Assembly: GCA_903921785.1 (NCBI GenBank)
Contig: CAIXRH010000122.1
Location: 1 to 42,391, forward strand
Reading direction: 5' to 3'
Origin: an uncultured Pseudomonadota bacterium
GTDB lineage: Bacteria; Myxococcota_A; UBA796; SXON01
DNA length: 42,391 nt
Position 1 is the first letter of the stretch. The number at the start of each line of letters is the position of its first letter. The position numbers and the translations under genes are program-made. The notes below the pieces were generated by a model. That model worked only from the letters and a program-made list of their open reading frames with translations, ran no database searches and was not told where the DNA came from. Positions 16,535 through 28,526 of this stretch are shown piece after piece.

Positions 16535-17376
16535 TCACCCGCGCGGGACGATCTTCTTGTAGACCCGTGCGGTCTCGCTCACGGCCTCGAAGCGGTCGGC
16601 CACCGAAGAGAAGGTGAGCGACTCCTTGTCGCCGAGGCAGAGGAAGCCGCCGTGGTCGAGGCTCTCCCAGAACAGCTCCAGCACCTTGTTCTGGAGCGCC
16701 TCGCTGAAGTAGATGAGGACGTTCCGGCAGAAGATCACCTGCATCTCCCCGAAGGAGCTGTCCATCGCGAGGTTGTGCCGCGCGAAGGTGACGCGCCGCC
16801 GGAGCTCCCCGTCCATCACCGCGGCGTCGTATCGGGCGCGATATGCGTCGGATAACGTTCCTTCTCCGCCCGCTTCGTGGTAGTTGGCGGCCCCTCGCCG
16901 CATCACCTCCAGCGAGTAGACCCCTGCCTTGGCGGTGTCCAGCGCGGGCTGGCTGATGTCCGTGGCGTAGAGCGTGCAGCGAGGCAACAACCCCGCTTCG
17001 CGAAGGAGGATCGCGTGGGAGTACACCTCCTCCCCGGTGGCGCAGCCGGCGTGCCACACCTTCACGTGCGGCCAGCTCCGCAAGCGCGGCAGCACCGCCT
17101 CCCGGAGCGTCGCGTAGAACGCCGGGTCCCGGAACAAGGACGTCACCGACACCGAGAAGAATGGCATCAGCGAATGGAAGAAGCTCGCGTCGTGGAGCGC
17201 GGCCGCCGCGACGTCGAGGAACGTCCGCATCCCCCGCTCCACCCGGAACTGGGTGAGCCGCCGGCCCACGCTCCACAGCGAATAGCCACGGAAGTCATAC
17301 CCATACTTGAGGTGGATCGCCTCCAGCAGGAGCTGGAGTTCGATGAGCTCGTTCTCCGTGAGCTCCGGTACGGCGT

Positions 17377-17392
<16 letters not shown>
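16535..17392 (-). CDS. CheR-type protein-glutamate methyltransferase
   Basis: SAM-dependent methyltransferase of the CheR family, 285 aa. An N-terminal helical CheR_N segment is followed by SVTSLFRDPAFY (Arg88), the SAM-binding loop WHAGCATGEEVYSHAILL around residue 117, YATDISQPALDTAK, and IFCRNVLIYF. Classical CheR methylates chemoreceptor glutamates, but no receptor, CheB, CheW or CheA gene is in the window. Its place as last gene of a kinase operon suggests it modifies a signalling partner, as in CheB/CheR stress systems. The GTG start at 17392 overlaps the upstream kinase gene by 16 bp; an alternative GTG at 17380 would give a 4-bp GTGA overlap, equally plausible. Confidence 0.88.
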
Positions 17393-21465
<4,073 letters not shown>

Positions 21466-21468
21466 GGG

Positions 21469-22569
21469 CTATTGCATCTCGTGCCAGATGTAGTTCAGGG
21501 CGCTGGAGGCCCCGTGGAACGCCTCCACCAGCGTGGGATCGAAGTGCGTACCCGCGCCCTTCACGATCACCTCCACGGCGGCCTCGTGGGTGCCGGCCGG
21601 CTTGTACGGGCGGGGGGATCGGATGGCGTCATACACATCCACGATCGCGACGATGCGGGCGCTGAGCGGAATCTGGTCCCCGCGGAGCTGGTCGGGGTAG
21701 CCGCCGCCGTCCCACCGTTCGTGGTGGCCGCGGGTCACGTCGGCGCCCATGCGCACCAGCTCGTTTCGGGGGTAGCTCTGGAGCACCTTCTCCAGCGTAC
21801 GGGCGCCGATGAGGGTGTGGCCCTTCATCCGTTCGAACTCCTCCGGGGTGAGCCGGCCCGGCTTGAGCAGGATCGCGTCGGGGATGCCGACCTTCCCGAT
21901 GTCGTGGAGCATCGCCGCCGGGCCGATCATCTCTACGAAGTGATCGTCGATCGCGAGTTTCGCTTGCAGGGAACGCTGCGCCACCGCCGCGAGCGCCCGG
22001 GCCATGTGCCCGATCCGCTCGACGTGCATCCCCGTGTCGTCGTCCCGTGACTCCGAGAGTTTGGCGAGCGCAACGATGGTCGCGAGCTGAGCGTCGGAGA
22101 TCTCCTGGGTCTGGTCGTCCACCCGACGCTGCAGCTCGGTGGCGGTCACGCTGAGCTTCGCCTCCATCCGGCCGAGGTTCGCGTGGGTCGCCACCCGGGC
22201 GAGCACTTCGTCGATGTTGAAGGGCTTGGTGACGTAGTCGCGACCGCCCGCGCGCAGGGCCTCCATCTTGGTGCGCGAGTCGTGGATGGCGCTCACGAAC
22301 AGGATCGGCACCCGCCGGAGCTCTTCGTCGGCACGGAGGATGCGGCACACGTCGAAGCCGTCCATCCCCGGCATGTCCACGTCGAGCAGGATGACGTCGG
22401 GCCGCTCTGCGTGGGCCATCTGGATCGCGAGCTGACCGGTGGGGGCCGCACGAACGCGGTAGCCAACCTCCGAGAGGGCCCGCACCAGAAGCCGGAGGTT
22501 CTCCGGGGTGTCGTCCACCACCAGGACCCCGAGCTCCGACGGCTTCACGTTGGGTTCAGACTCGAACAT
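21469..22569 (-). CDS. Response regulator with HD-GYP phosphodiesterase domain (RpfG-like)
   Basis: A 366-aa cytoplasmic regulator with an N-terminal receiver (acidic VVDD, phospho-acceptor Asp63 in ILLDVDMPGMDG, Lys115) joined by a coiled coil to an HD-GYP domain. Key residues are HD at 222-223 (MLHDIGK), HHE at 282-284 and GYP at 290-292, with all signature motifs intact, so c-di-GMP hydrolysis is expected. I choose ATG 22569: it forms a TGATG overlap with the stop of the upstream kinase gene and has AAGGAG eight bases upstream. The GTG at 22578 would abut that Shine-Dalgarno sequence. It is probably phosphorylated by one of the two flanking hybrid kinases. Confidence 0.93.
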   Translation of the reverse strand: MFESEPNVKPSELGVLVVDDTPENLRLLVRALSEVGYRVRAAPTGQLAIQMAHAERPDVILLDVDMPGMDGFDVCRILRADEELRRVPILFVSAIHDSRTKMEALRAGGRDYVTKPFNIDEVLARVATHANLGRMEAKLSVTATELQRRVDDQTQEISDAQLATIVALAKLSESRDDDTGMHVERIGHMARALAAVAQRSLQAKLAIDDHFVEMIGPAAMLHDIGKVGIPDAILLKPGRLTPEEFERMKGHTLIGARTLEKVLQSYPRNELVRMGADVTRGHHERWDGGGYPDQLRGDQIPLSARIVAIVDVYDAIRSPRPYKPAGTHEAAVEVIVKGAGTHFDPTLVEAFHGASSALNYIWHEMQ

Positions 22570-25403
22570 CAACCACACTCCTTCAGTAGGGTCAGGATCC
22601 CGGTGTACTCAAAAGCCTCCGCCATCTGCCGGATCTCGGCGCCCAGCTCCGGCGCCTCCTGCTCGATGCGCTGCACCTGCTCAGCGATCCGCCGGGGGTA
22701 CCCGCCGCGCAGCGCGGCGAGCAGGCCTTCCCGCCCAGCGTCGGTCAACCCCGCCACGGACGGGTTCCGGCGCTCCCCGGAGGGAGCATCTCCCGTCCGC
22801 TCCCCATCGGTCGAGGCGGGATCGTCTCCCTCATACACGAAGCGGAGCTCGCTTGTGCGCGTTATCTCAAGGAACAACACCGATTCTTTCACAGGCTTGC
22901 ACAGGACACCGTGCCGGGACCCCGGGCGTGGCACGTCGGTGCTCCGGTCCGCCGTGGCGGTGACCAGCCGGAGGAGCGGGAGCCCGCGCACGTTGGCCTC
23001 CATCAGCAGCGCGCTCACGCCGGAGCCCCGACGAAGGTCCGCGATGACCAGCTCGAAGGGGCCCTTTCGGAGCGCCGTCACTCCGTCCTCCAGGGCCGAG
23101 GCCTCGGTGGCGAGGATGCCGACGGACGTCAAGGTCTCAAGCAACGAAGCCCGACTCTCCAGGTCCGCATCGATCACCAGGACGCGGAACGGGGGGGACC
23201 CGGGCGCGAGGCCCACGACCCGGGTGAGTTCGCGGGGCACGTGGACATCGCCGGTGCTGGCGCAAATCTCGAAGCGAAACGTGCTCGCTCGGCCGAGGGT
23301 GGAGGTCACGGTGACATCCCCGCCCATCAACCGGGCGAACCGACGGCACACCGAGAGCCCGACCCCCGCGCCCACCGAGGCCGCGCTCCGCGAGACCTGC
23401 ACGAACGGCTCGAAGACGTCCTCGATGTGCGCCTCGGCGATGCCGATGCCGGAGTCCTGCACCTCCACGGTCAGCCTCACCCGCCCCGATTCGAGCAGCA
23501 GGGTGCGCGCACGCATCGTGACGCTGCCCCGCGGGGTGAACTTCATGGCGTTCCCCAACAGGTTGATGAGCACCTGTCGGACCTTCCCCGCGTCGAGGTT
23601 GAGGCGCCCGGGGGTCTCGATCTGCCGCTCCACCCGGAACTTCAGGCGAAGCTGCGCGGCCCGGAGACGGAACATCCGCTCCACGTCGGTGAGGATGTCG
23701 TGGACGTCCACCAGCGAAGGATCGAGGACCTCCGCGCCGGACTCGATGCGTGCCATGTCCAAGACGTTGTTGACCAGCCCGATCAGGTGCTCGCCGCTGC
23801 GCCCGATCGTCTCCAGGTAGTCCCGCTGCCGCGGGGCGAGGTCCACGTCCCGCAAGAGCAGGTGGGTGTACCCGAGAATGGCGTTCATCGGGGTGCGGAT
23901 CTCGTGGCTCATGCTGGCCAGGAAGCGGCTCTTCGCGCGGCTCTCGGCCTCCGCGCGGACCAACCGTTCTTTCACCTCCTTGGAGCGGATGAGCTCCGTG
24001 AGGTCGGAGCAGGTGGCGTAGACCTGGAACGGCGTCGCCGTACCTTCCCGGAAGAGGGGAACCGCGCTGACGATGAGCCAACGACGCCCTCCCTCCACTG
24101 GGTTCTGGACCCCCATCAAGACTCCATCGACGGGCCTCCCGGTGCGCAGCGCCTCCACCACCGGGTGGGCATCCACGGCGAACGGCACCCCGTCCTCCCG
24201 GACGACGTCGAAGGTGCCGCCCGCAACGGCCCAGTCCGAAAACTCAGCCTTGGACCTTCCGAACATCCGCTCCGCTGCGGGGTTCACCGCGAGGATCGCG
24301 CCGCCGGCATCCTGATAGACGACCCCTTGCGACATCGTCGCGAACAACCTCAAATGTTGCGCCTCGCTCTCCAGCCGCCCCGCCTCCGCCTCCGCGCGTT
24401 GGAGCGCGTTGAGGATCAGCTCTCCCAAAAGCGACAAGGCGTCGGCCACGTCCATCTCGGAGGACCGGGCCCACGCTTCGATCCGGGCGCTCTCCCAGGC
24501 GAAGGCGAGGCCGCCCACCATCCGTTCATCCTCAGTGAGCGGAAACCAGAGCAAACGCGCCACGCGCCTCGAGGCGAGGGCGACGCTCGTGGTCTCGTCC
24601 ACCTCCGCCCACCGCGCCACGTTCTCCACCGAGAAGTGTGCTCGGACGTGGCCCGCTTCGCGGAGGAACAGGGCCTGGAGGCGCTCGCGACAGCCCTCGA
24701 GCAGCGGCGCATCCGCCGTGTCAGACGCCCACTCCAGGCCGAGAACGGCGGCGTCCGCCCGCGCCGGGGTGAAGGTGACACACGCGCGGCTGGCCTCCAC
24801 GAAGTTCGCGACGCGACCGAGGGCGGCGACCACGGCCGCCCGGGCATCCTCCGGCCGGCGGGCAGCCATCTCCCGCGACACGCCCGAGAGCACCGACTTG
24901 AGCCGCGAGCGCAGCTCCAGCTGCGCGGCCTTGGCATCGAGCGCACGGGTACGCTCGGCCAGCAGGCGCTCGAGCTCCGCCCGGGTGCGAGCCAGCTCAA
25001 GGAAGACCTGCACCTTCCCCCGGAGGATGCCGGGGTCGATCGGCTTCACGAGGTAGTCGACCGCCCCGCTCTCGTAGCCGAGGTCGCGATGCTGCTCGTC
25101 GGCGTAGGCGGCGCTCACGAAGATGATCGGCACCTTCGCGGTGGAGGGGTTCCCGCGGAGCAGCTCCGCCAGCTCGTAGCCGTCCATCTCGGGCATCTGC
25201 ACGTCGAGGATGGCGAGGACGATCTCGTGGCGGAGGGTGAGGGAGAGGGCGTCATTGCCGCTGGTGGCCGTGACGATGTGGGCAGGCACGCCCTGAAGCA
25301 CCCGCTCGAGGGCGTAGAGGTTCGCGGGCTTGTCGTCCACGAGGAGGATCACGCCGGAGAGGGGGCGCGCGCTCAAGCCTCCGCCCCGTCCGTCCGCGAA
25401 CAC
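22569..25403 (-). CDS. Hybrid histidine kinase: REC, GAF-like, PAS, HK, REC
   Basis: A 944-aa soluble kinase with no clear membrane helix. Domain order: receiver with Asp67 (AILDVQMPEMDG), coiled coil (about 135-175), a GAF-like region (about 175-340), a PAS domain (about 350-470, QGVVYQDAGGAILAVNPAAERMFG), HisKA with His500 (FLASMSHEIRTPMNAILGY), HATPase (about 600-715) and a second receiver with Asp789 (LVIADLRRG). A helical C-terminal tail ends in FEYTGILTLLKECG. The ATPase G2 box reads GAGVGLSV rather than GTGLGLSI, a mild divergence. Having a receiver in front implies that another kinase feeds into it. It is the first gene of the four-gene minus-strand operon. The start is GTG 25403, chosen only as the longest plausible frame. 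Confidence 0.9.
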   Translation of the reverse strand: MFADGRGGGLSARPLSGVILLVDDKPANLYALERVLQGVPAHIVTATSGNDALSLTLRHEIVLAILDVQMPEMDGYELAELLRGNPSTAKVPIIFVSAAYADEQHRDLGYESGAVDYLVKPIDPGILRGKVQVFLELARTRAELERLLAERTRALDAKAAQLELRSRLKSVLSGVSREMAARRPEDARAAVVAALGRVANFVEASRACVTFTPARADAAVLGLEWASDTADAPLLEGCRERLQALFLREAGHVRAHFSVENVARWAEVDETTSVALASRRVARLLWFPLTEDERMVGGLAFAWESARIEAWARSSEMDVADALSLLGELILNALQRAEAEAGRLESEAQHLRLFATMSQGVVYQDAGGAILAVNPAAERMFGRSKAEFSDWAVAGGTFDVVREDGVPFAVDAHPVVEALRTGRPVDGVLMGVQNPVEGGRRWLIVSAVPLFREGTATPFQVYATCSDLTELIRSKEVKERLVRAEAESRAKSRFLASMSHEIRTPMNAILGYTHLLLRDVDLAPRQRDYLETIGRSGEHLIGLVNNVLDMARIESGAEVLDPSLVDVHDILTDVERMFRLRAAQLRLKFRVERQIETPGRLNLDAGKVRQVLINLLGNAMKFTPRGSVTMRARTLLLESGRVRLTVEVQDSGIGIAEAHIEDVFEPFVQVSRSAASVGAGVGLSVCRRFARLMGGDVTVTSTLGRASTFRFEICASTGDVHVPRELTRVVGLAPGSPPFRVLVIDADLESRASLLETLTSVGILATEASALEDGVTALRKGPFELVIADLRRGSGVSALLMEANVRGLPLLRLVTATADRSTDVPRPGSRHGVLCKPVKESVLFLEITRTSELRFVYEGDDPASTDGERTGDAPSGERRNPSVAGLTDAGREGLLAALRGGYPRRIAEQVQRIEQEAPELGAEIRQMAEAFEYTGILTLLKECG

Positions 25404-25622
25404 TGCGGGCGGTCCTGGAAGCGCGGCGCCCCCCGCGGGAGGGCTCGGACCGTAGCTGGGAGGGCGCCGCGCATGCCGACCTGCATTGCAAGCGGCGCGC
25501 CGCAGGGAGGCCGCCTTGGAATCCGCCTACAACCTGGCCTGCGTCAGCCGATTGGAGCCCACCGTTCCACTTCGGAACAGCCCTTTACGGAACACCACCC
25601 CCCTCGGTTAGGTGATCAACTG
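25404..25622. promoter_or_regulatory. Divergent promoter region of the signalling island
   Basis: This 219-bp region separates the kinase operon (minus) from the sigma-54 activator gene (plus) and must hold both promoters. It contains a perfect 12-bp palindrome GCGGCGCGCCGC at 25492-25503 and an inverted repeat GTTCC-acttc-GGAAC at 25564-25578. A third GGAAC half-site lies at 25589-25593. I find no good sigma-54 -24/-12 element in it. A TAGGTGA sequence upstream of ATG 25623 is a likely ribosome-binding site. Confidence 0.55.
25564..25593. promoter_or_regulatory. Candidate operator: GTTCC/GGAAC inverted repeat plus extra half-site
   Basis: GTTCC and GGAAC arms separated by five bases form a perfect dyad, and a third GGAAC follows 10 bp later, all within 60 bp upstream of the activator gene's start codon. 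The spacing of half-sites suits binding by a dimeric regulator, possibly the encoded protein itself. Inference only. Confidence 0.4.
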
Positions 25623-26978
25623 ATGCAGCCATCCGCACCCGCCCCCCTGCGCGCCCTCGTCGTCGACGACGACCGGACCGTCCGCGCGCTCGTGTCGGCG
25701 TGGCTCCCGGCCCCAGCGAGCGTGGTGGAGTCGGCCCCGGATGGGGCGGGGCTTTTGCGGCGCCTCGAAGCGCCCGACCCGATCGACGTCGTGCTGCTCG
25801 ACATCGGGCTCCCGGACACCGACGGTCTCTCCCTGATCGCCGAGGTTCGCCGAACCCACCCGGAGAGCGCGGTGGTGATGCTCACCGCGAGCGACGACGT
25901 GCCCACCGTGGTGCGGGCGATGCAGCTCGGGGCCAGCGACTACCTTCCCAAGCCGCTCACCCGCGCCCGCCTCGAACAGGCGCTGCGCCTCGCGCGGAGC
26001 CCCGCGCGGCCGTCGGGCCCGGCTCCCGCGGCGGCGCCGCCGCCCCCGCTGGGGTTCGACGGCACCTCCAACGCCATCCGGGGGCTACGAACCGAGCTCC
26101 TTCGCGCTGCGGTGTCGCCGTTCGCTGTGCTCCTCCACGGAGAGACCGGCGTCGGCAAGGAGATCGCGGCCCGCTCCATCCACGCGGCCGGTCCGCGGAG
26201 CAAGGGACCGTTCGTGGCGGTAAACTGCGCCACCCTCACCCCGGCGTTGCAAGCGTCCGAGCTGTTCGGGCACGAGCGGGGGGCGTTCACCGGCGCGGCC
26301 CAGCGCCACGCGGGGTGCTTCGAGCGGGCCGACGGGGGCACGCTCCTGCTCGACGAGGTCGGGGAGCTCTCGGCCGGCAGCCAGGCGCTGCTGCTCCGCG
26401 CCCTGGAGGACCATCGGTTCTTCCGCGTGGGCGGCTCCCACGAGGTGAGCGTCGACCTCCGACTGATCTCCGCCACCAACCGCGATCTCGCGCTGGACGT
26501 TCAGCACGGCCGCTTCCGCGCCGATCTCTACTTCCGACTCGCGTCCTTCGAAGTGCGGGTCCCACCGCTCCGGGCCCGGATGGACGACCTCGAGGGGCTC
26601 GCCATGCGGCTCCTCGACGCGGCGGCGCGCCGCGCCGGCCGCCCGGCGCCGACGCTCTCTCCGGAGGCGCTGCAGCGGCTCAGCGCTCATTCGTGGCCGG
26701 GAAACGTGCGCGAGCTCCGGAACGTGCTCACCTCCGCGTTGCTGCGGAACGAGGGGCCGGTGCTGCTGGCGGGGGCGCTGTCCTTGCCGGCCTCCACGGG
26801 CCTGCCCACCCGCGCTCCGATGCCCACCGCCCGCGACGAGGTGGAGCGGGTGGAGGCGGAGCTGATCACCCGCGCCCTGGCCGCGCACCACGGCAACGCG
26901 ACGGCCGCCCTCCGGGAGCTGGACATGCCCCGCACGACGTTCTACCGGCGGCTCAAGCAGCTCGGGCTTCGCGGATAG
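25623..26978 (+). CDS. NtrC-family sigma-54-dependent response regulator
   Basis: A 451-aa transcription activator. Receiver domain with acidic VVDDD and phospho-acceptor Asp60 (VVLLDIGLPDTDG), Thr88 and Lys110; a Pro/Ala-rich linker (about 125-145); then an AAA+ domain with Walker A GETGVGKE (173-180), the sigma-54 contact loop GAFTGA (220-225) and Walker B GGTLLLDEVGE. A Fis-type helix-turn-helix follows at the C-terminus (NATAALRELDMPRTTFYRRL). The complete GAFTGA motif predicts true sigma-54 activation. ATG 25623 follows a TAGGTGA ribosome-binding site. Being divergent from the kinase operon, it is the likely output regulator for one of those kinases. Confidence 0.93.
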   Translation: MQPSAPAPLRALVVDDDRTVRALVSAWLPAPASVVESAPDGAGLLRRLEAPDPIDVVLLDIGLPDTDGLSLIAEVRRTHPESAVVMLTASDDVPTVVRAMQLGASDYLPKPLTRARLEQALRLARSPARPSGPAPAAAPPPPLGFDGTSNAIRGLRTELLRAAVSPFAVLLHGETGVGKEIAARSIHAAGPRSKGPFVAVNCATLTPALQASELFGHERGAFTGAAQRHAGCFERADGGTLLLDEVGELSAGSQALLLRALEDHRFFRVGGSHEVSVDLRLISATNRDLALDVQHGRFRADLYFRLASFEVRVPPLRARMDDLEGLAMRLLDAAARRAGRPAPTLSPEALQRLSAHSWPGNVRELRNVLTSALLRNEGPVLLAGALSLPASTGLPTRAPMPTARDEVERVEAELITRALAAHHGNATAALRELDMPRTTFYRRLKQLGLRG

Positions 26979-27004
26979 TTCGGCCCGATCGGCGATGAAT
27001 TCGC

Positions 27005-27056
27005 GGGTCCCACCTCCCAGCCCTCCTCCCCTTGGCCCACTTCGGGTTGGCGGCCC
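27005..27056 (+). repeat. Dispersed intergenic repeat, copy C
   Basis: Contains GGTCCCACCTCCCAGCCC, TCCTC and then GGCCCACTTCGGGT, matching the first block and the core of the other copies; the terminal GTCGGCGC block is not evident. It sits in the 163-bp gap between two convergent genes (stops at 26978 and 27142). Confidence 0.65.
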
Positions 27057-27141
27057 CCTCCGGCTCCGCCGGTCCTCGCCTGCCGTCGGCTCGGTTCGGG
27101 GCGCCCTGAGTCCCCCCATCCGGCGCTGCGCGCCTCCGCCC

Positions 27142-28515
27142 TCACTCCCCCTCGGCCTCCGCCGCGGGAGCCGCGGCCCCCGCCGCCGGCGCCCCGTCCA
27201 CCGTTCCCTCCGCCCCCAGCTCGCCACCCGCCCCCTCCACCGCCGCCCCCTCGCCCCCCACCGGCCCCGGCCGCGGCGCCGGCGGCTCCTCCGGCCCGAA
27301 CTGAACGTCGCGACGCACGGCGTAGTGCAGCGCCGCCATCTCGGGCTCGATCCAGCCCATGAGCGCCGCGCTGTGGTAGCCCACGCGCACCTCCGAGAGC
27401 GAGCGGACTTCCACCTCCGTGGTGGGGCTCAGCGGCCGATCTCCGGCCATGACCTCGGCATACCGTTGCGGGTACCGCGGCTGGCGGTTCGGCTCGGCGA
27501 GGCCCAGGGGGGCGGCGAGGAAGGTGTGGGGATCGTAGAGGTCCTCCGCGCCGAAGACGTGGCCGATCTCGTGGGCCACCGTGAGCTGGGCATAGGCAGG
27601 GTTCGTCTCATCGAGCGACACGAACGGGACGGCGATGCGCCCCGTCTGGGAACCCCGACTGTCGGCCGCGAGGTCGGAGCCGGCATGGCCATAGACGAGG
27701 TAGACCCTAACGTCCCAGAGATCGGGCTCGGCGCCGAAACGCTCGGCGAGCTGCGGCCAGTAGCGGGTGTATTGCCAGCTTGCCCAGGCGAGCTTCGGCC
27801 ACGACGCGGTGGGATCGTCCACGCGGGGCCGCGCCACCTCCGCCTCCCATGGCCCGAAGATGCGCATGTGCACCAGCGGCGTGGACGAGCCGGTGTAGCG
27901 GCGGTACTCGGCGTCGTACCACTCTTGTACGCGAAGGAGCCCGTACGGCCCATCCGCGGCGTTGAGCGCCCGAACCAGCGGATCGTCGAGCTGACCGGGG
28001 GGCACGAACTGGTACACGGCGACCGTGATCCCGTGCACCGGATCGACGTGCGCCTCCTCTGCGCGGGTGAACCGCACCACCTCGAAGAGGAAGACCACAA
28101 AGAGGAAGATGGAGAACAACTGCCGGGTGCGCCACCGGCGGCGGTTCGCGGCGTGGCGGCGCGCACACACCACGCAGAGGCGCCCACCGCCGGACTCCAG
28201 GCGACAGAGCGCGCAGATCCCCTGACCGCAATCCGTGCAGGTCCGCCCAAGGAGCTGCGGCGGGTGCTCGGGGCAGATCGTAGGGGAGAGGCGATCTTCC
28301 TGGATCACCGCCACCGTGGCGCCTTCCCCCCGGAGCTTCGCCGCGAGCGCCGCCGCGGGCGCCTCGCTGTCGAAGGACTCCAGGAGGATCGGGAACATCT
28401 GCGCCCCGGAGGCGGGGATCGACGGATGCGGCCCCACGTCGCTCGGCGGGCGCACCATCACCACCAGCCAGCGGGGCCCCGAATGCGGGGGCTCGGGCAG
28501 CGGCGTCGGCGTCAT
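27142..28515 (-). CDS. Membrane protein: DUF2007-like domain, zinc finger, TM, HEIGH metallopeptidase
   Basis: A 457-aa protein with an unusual order of parts. Residues of about 40-75 (FPILLESFDSEAPAAALAAKL) resemble the small DUF2007-type signalling fold. Residues 81-121 hold a B-box/treble-clef-like zinc finger (Cys81, His84, Cys93, Cys96, Cys101, Cys104, Cys114, Cys117, His121). One transmembrane helix lies at about 132-148. The outside part has the zinc peptidase motif HEIGHVFGAEDLYD, with His315, Glu316, His319 and Asp325 as a possible third ligand. The C-terminus is Pro/Ala/Gly/Glu-rich. Orientation by the positive-inside rule (RRRWRTR before the helix) puts the finger in the cytoplasm and the peptidase outside. 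It follows the FG-GAP lipoprotein gene by 11 bp, so the two probably share a transcript. Confidence 0.75.
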   Translation of the reverse strand: MTPTPLPEPPHSGPRWLVVMVRPPSDVGPHPSIPASGAQMFPILLESFDSEAPAAALAAKLRGEGATVAVIQEDRLSPTICPEHPPQLLGRTCTDCGQGICALCRLESGGGRLCVVCARRHAANRRRWRTRQLFSIFLFVVFLFEVVRFTRAEEAHVDPVHGITVAVYQFVPPGQLDDPLVRALNAADGPYGLLRVQEWYDAEYRRYTGSSTPLVHMRIFGPWEAEVARPRVDDPTASWPKLAWASWQYTRYWPQLAERFGAEPDLWDVRVYLVYGHAGSDLAADSRGSQTGRIAVPFVSLDETNPAYAQLTVAHEIGHVFGAEDLYDPHTFLAAPLGLAEPNRQPRYPQRYAEVMAGDRPLSPTTEVEVRSLSEVRVGYHSAALMGWIEPEMAALHYAVRRDVQFGPEEPPAPRPGPVGGEGAAVEGAGGELGAEGTVDGAPAAGAAAPAAEAEGE

Positions 28516-28526
28516 GCCCGGTCCGG

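Noticed and set aside
22911-25622. Open plus-strand frame leading into the sigma-54 activator
   Set aside because: It is antisense to the hybrid kinase gene. The activator's receiver domain begins right after ATG 25623, which has its own ribosome-binding site.
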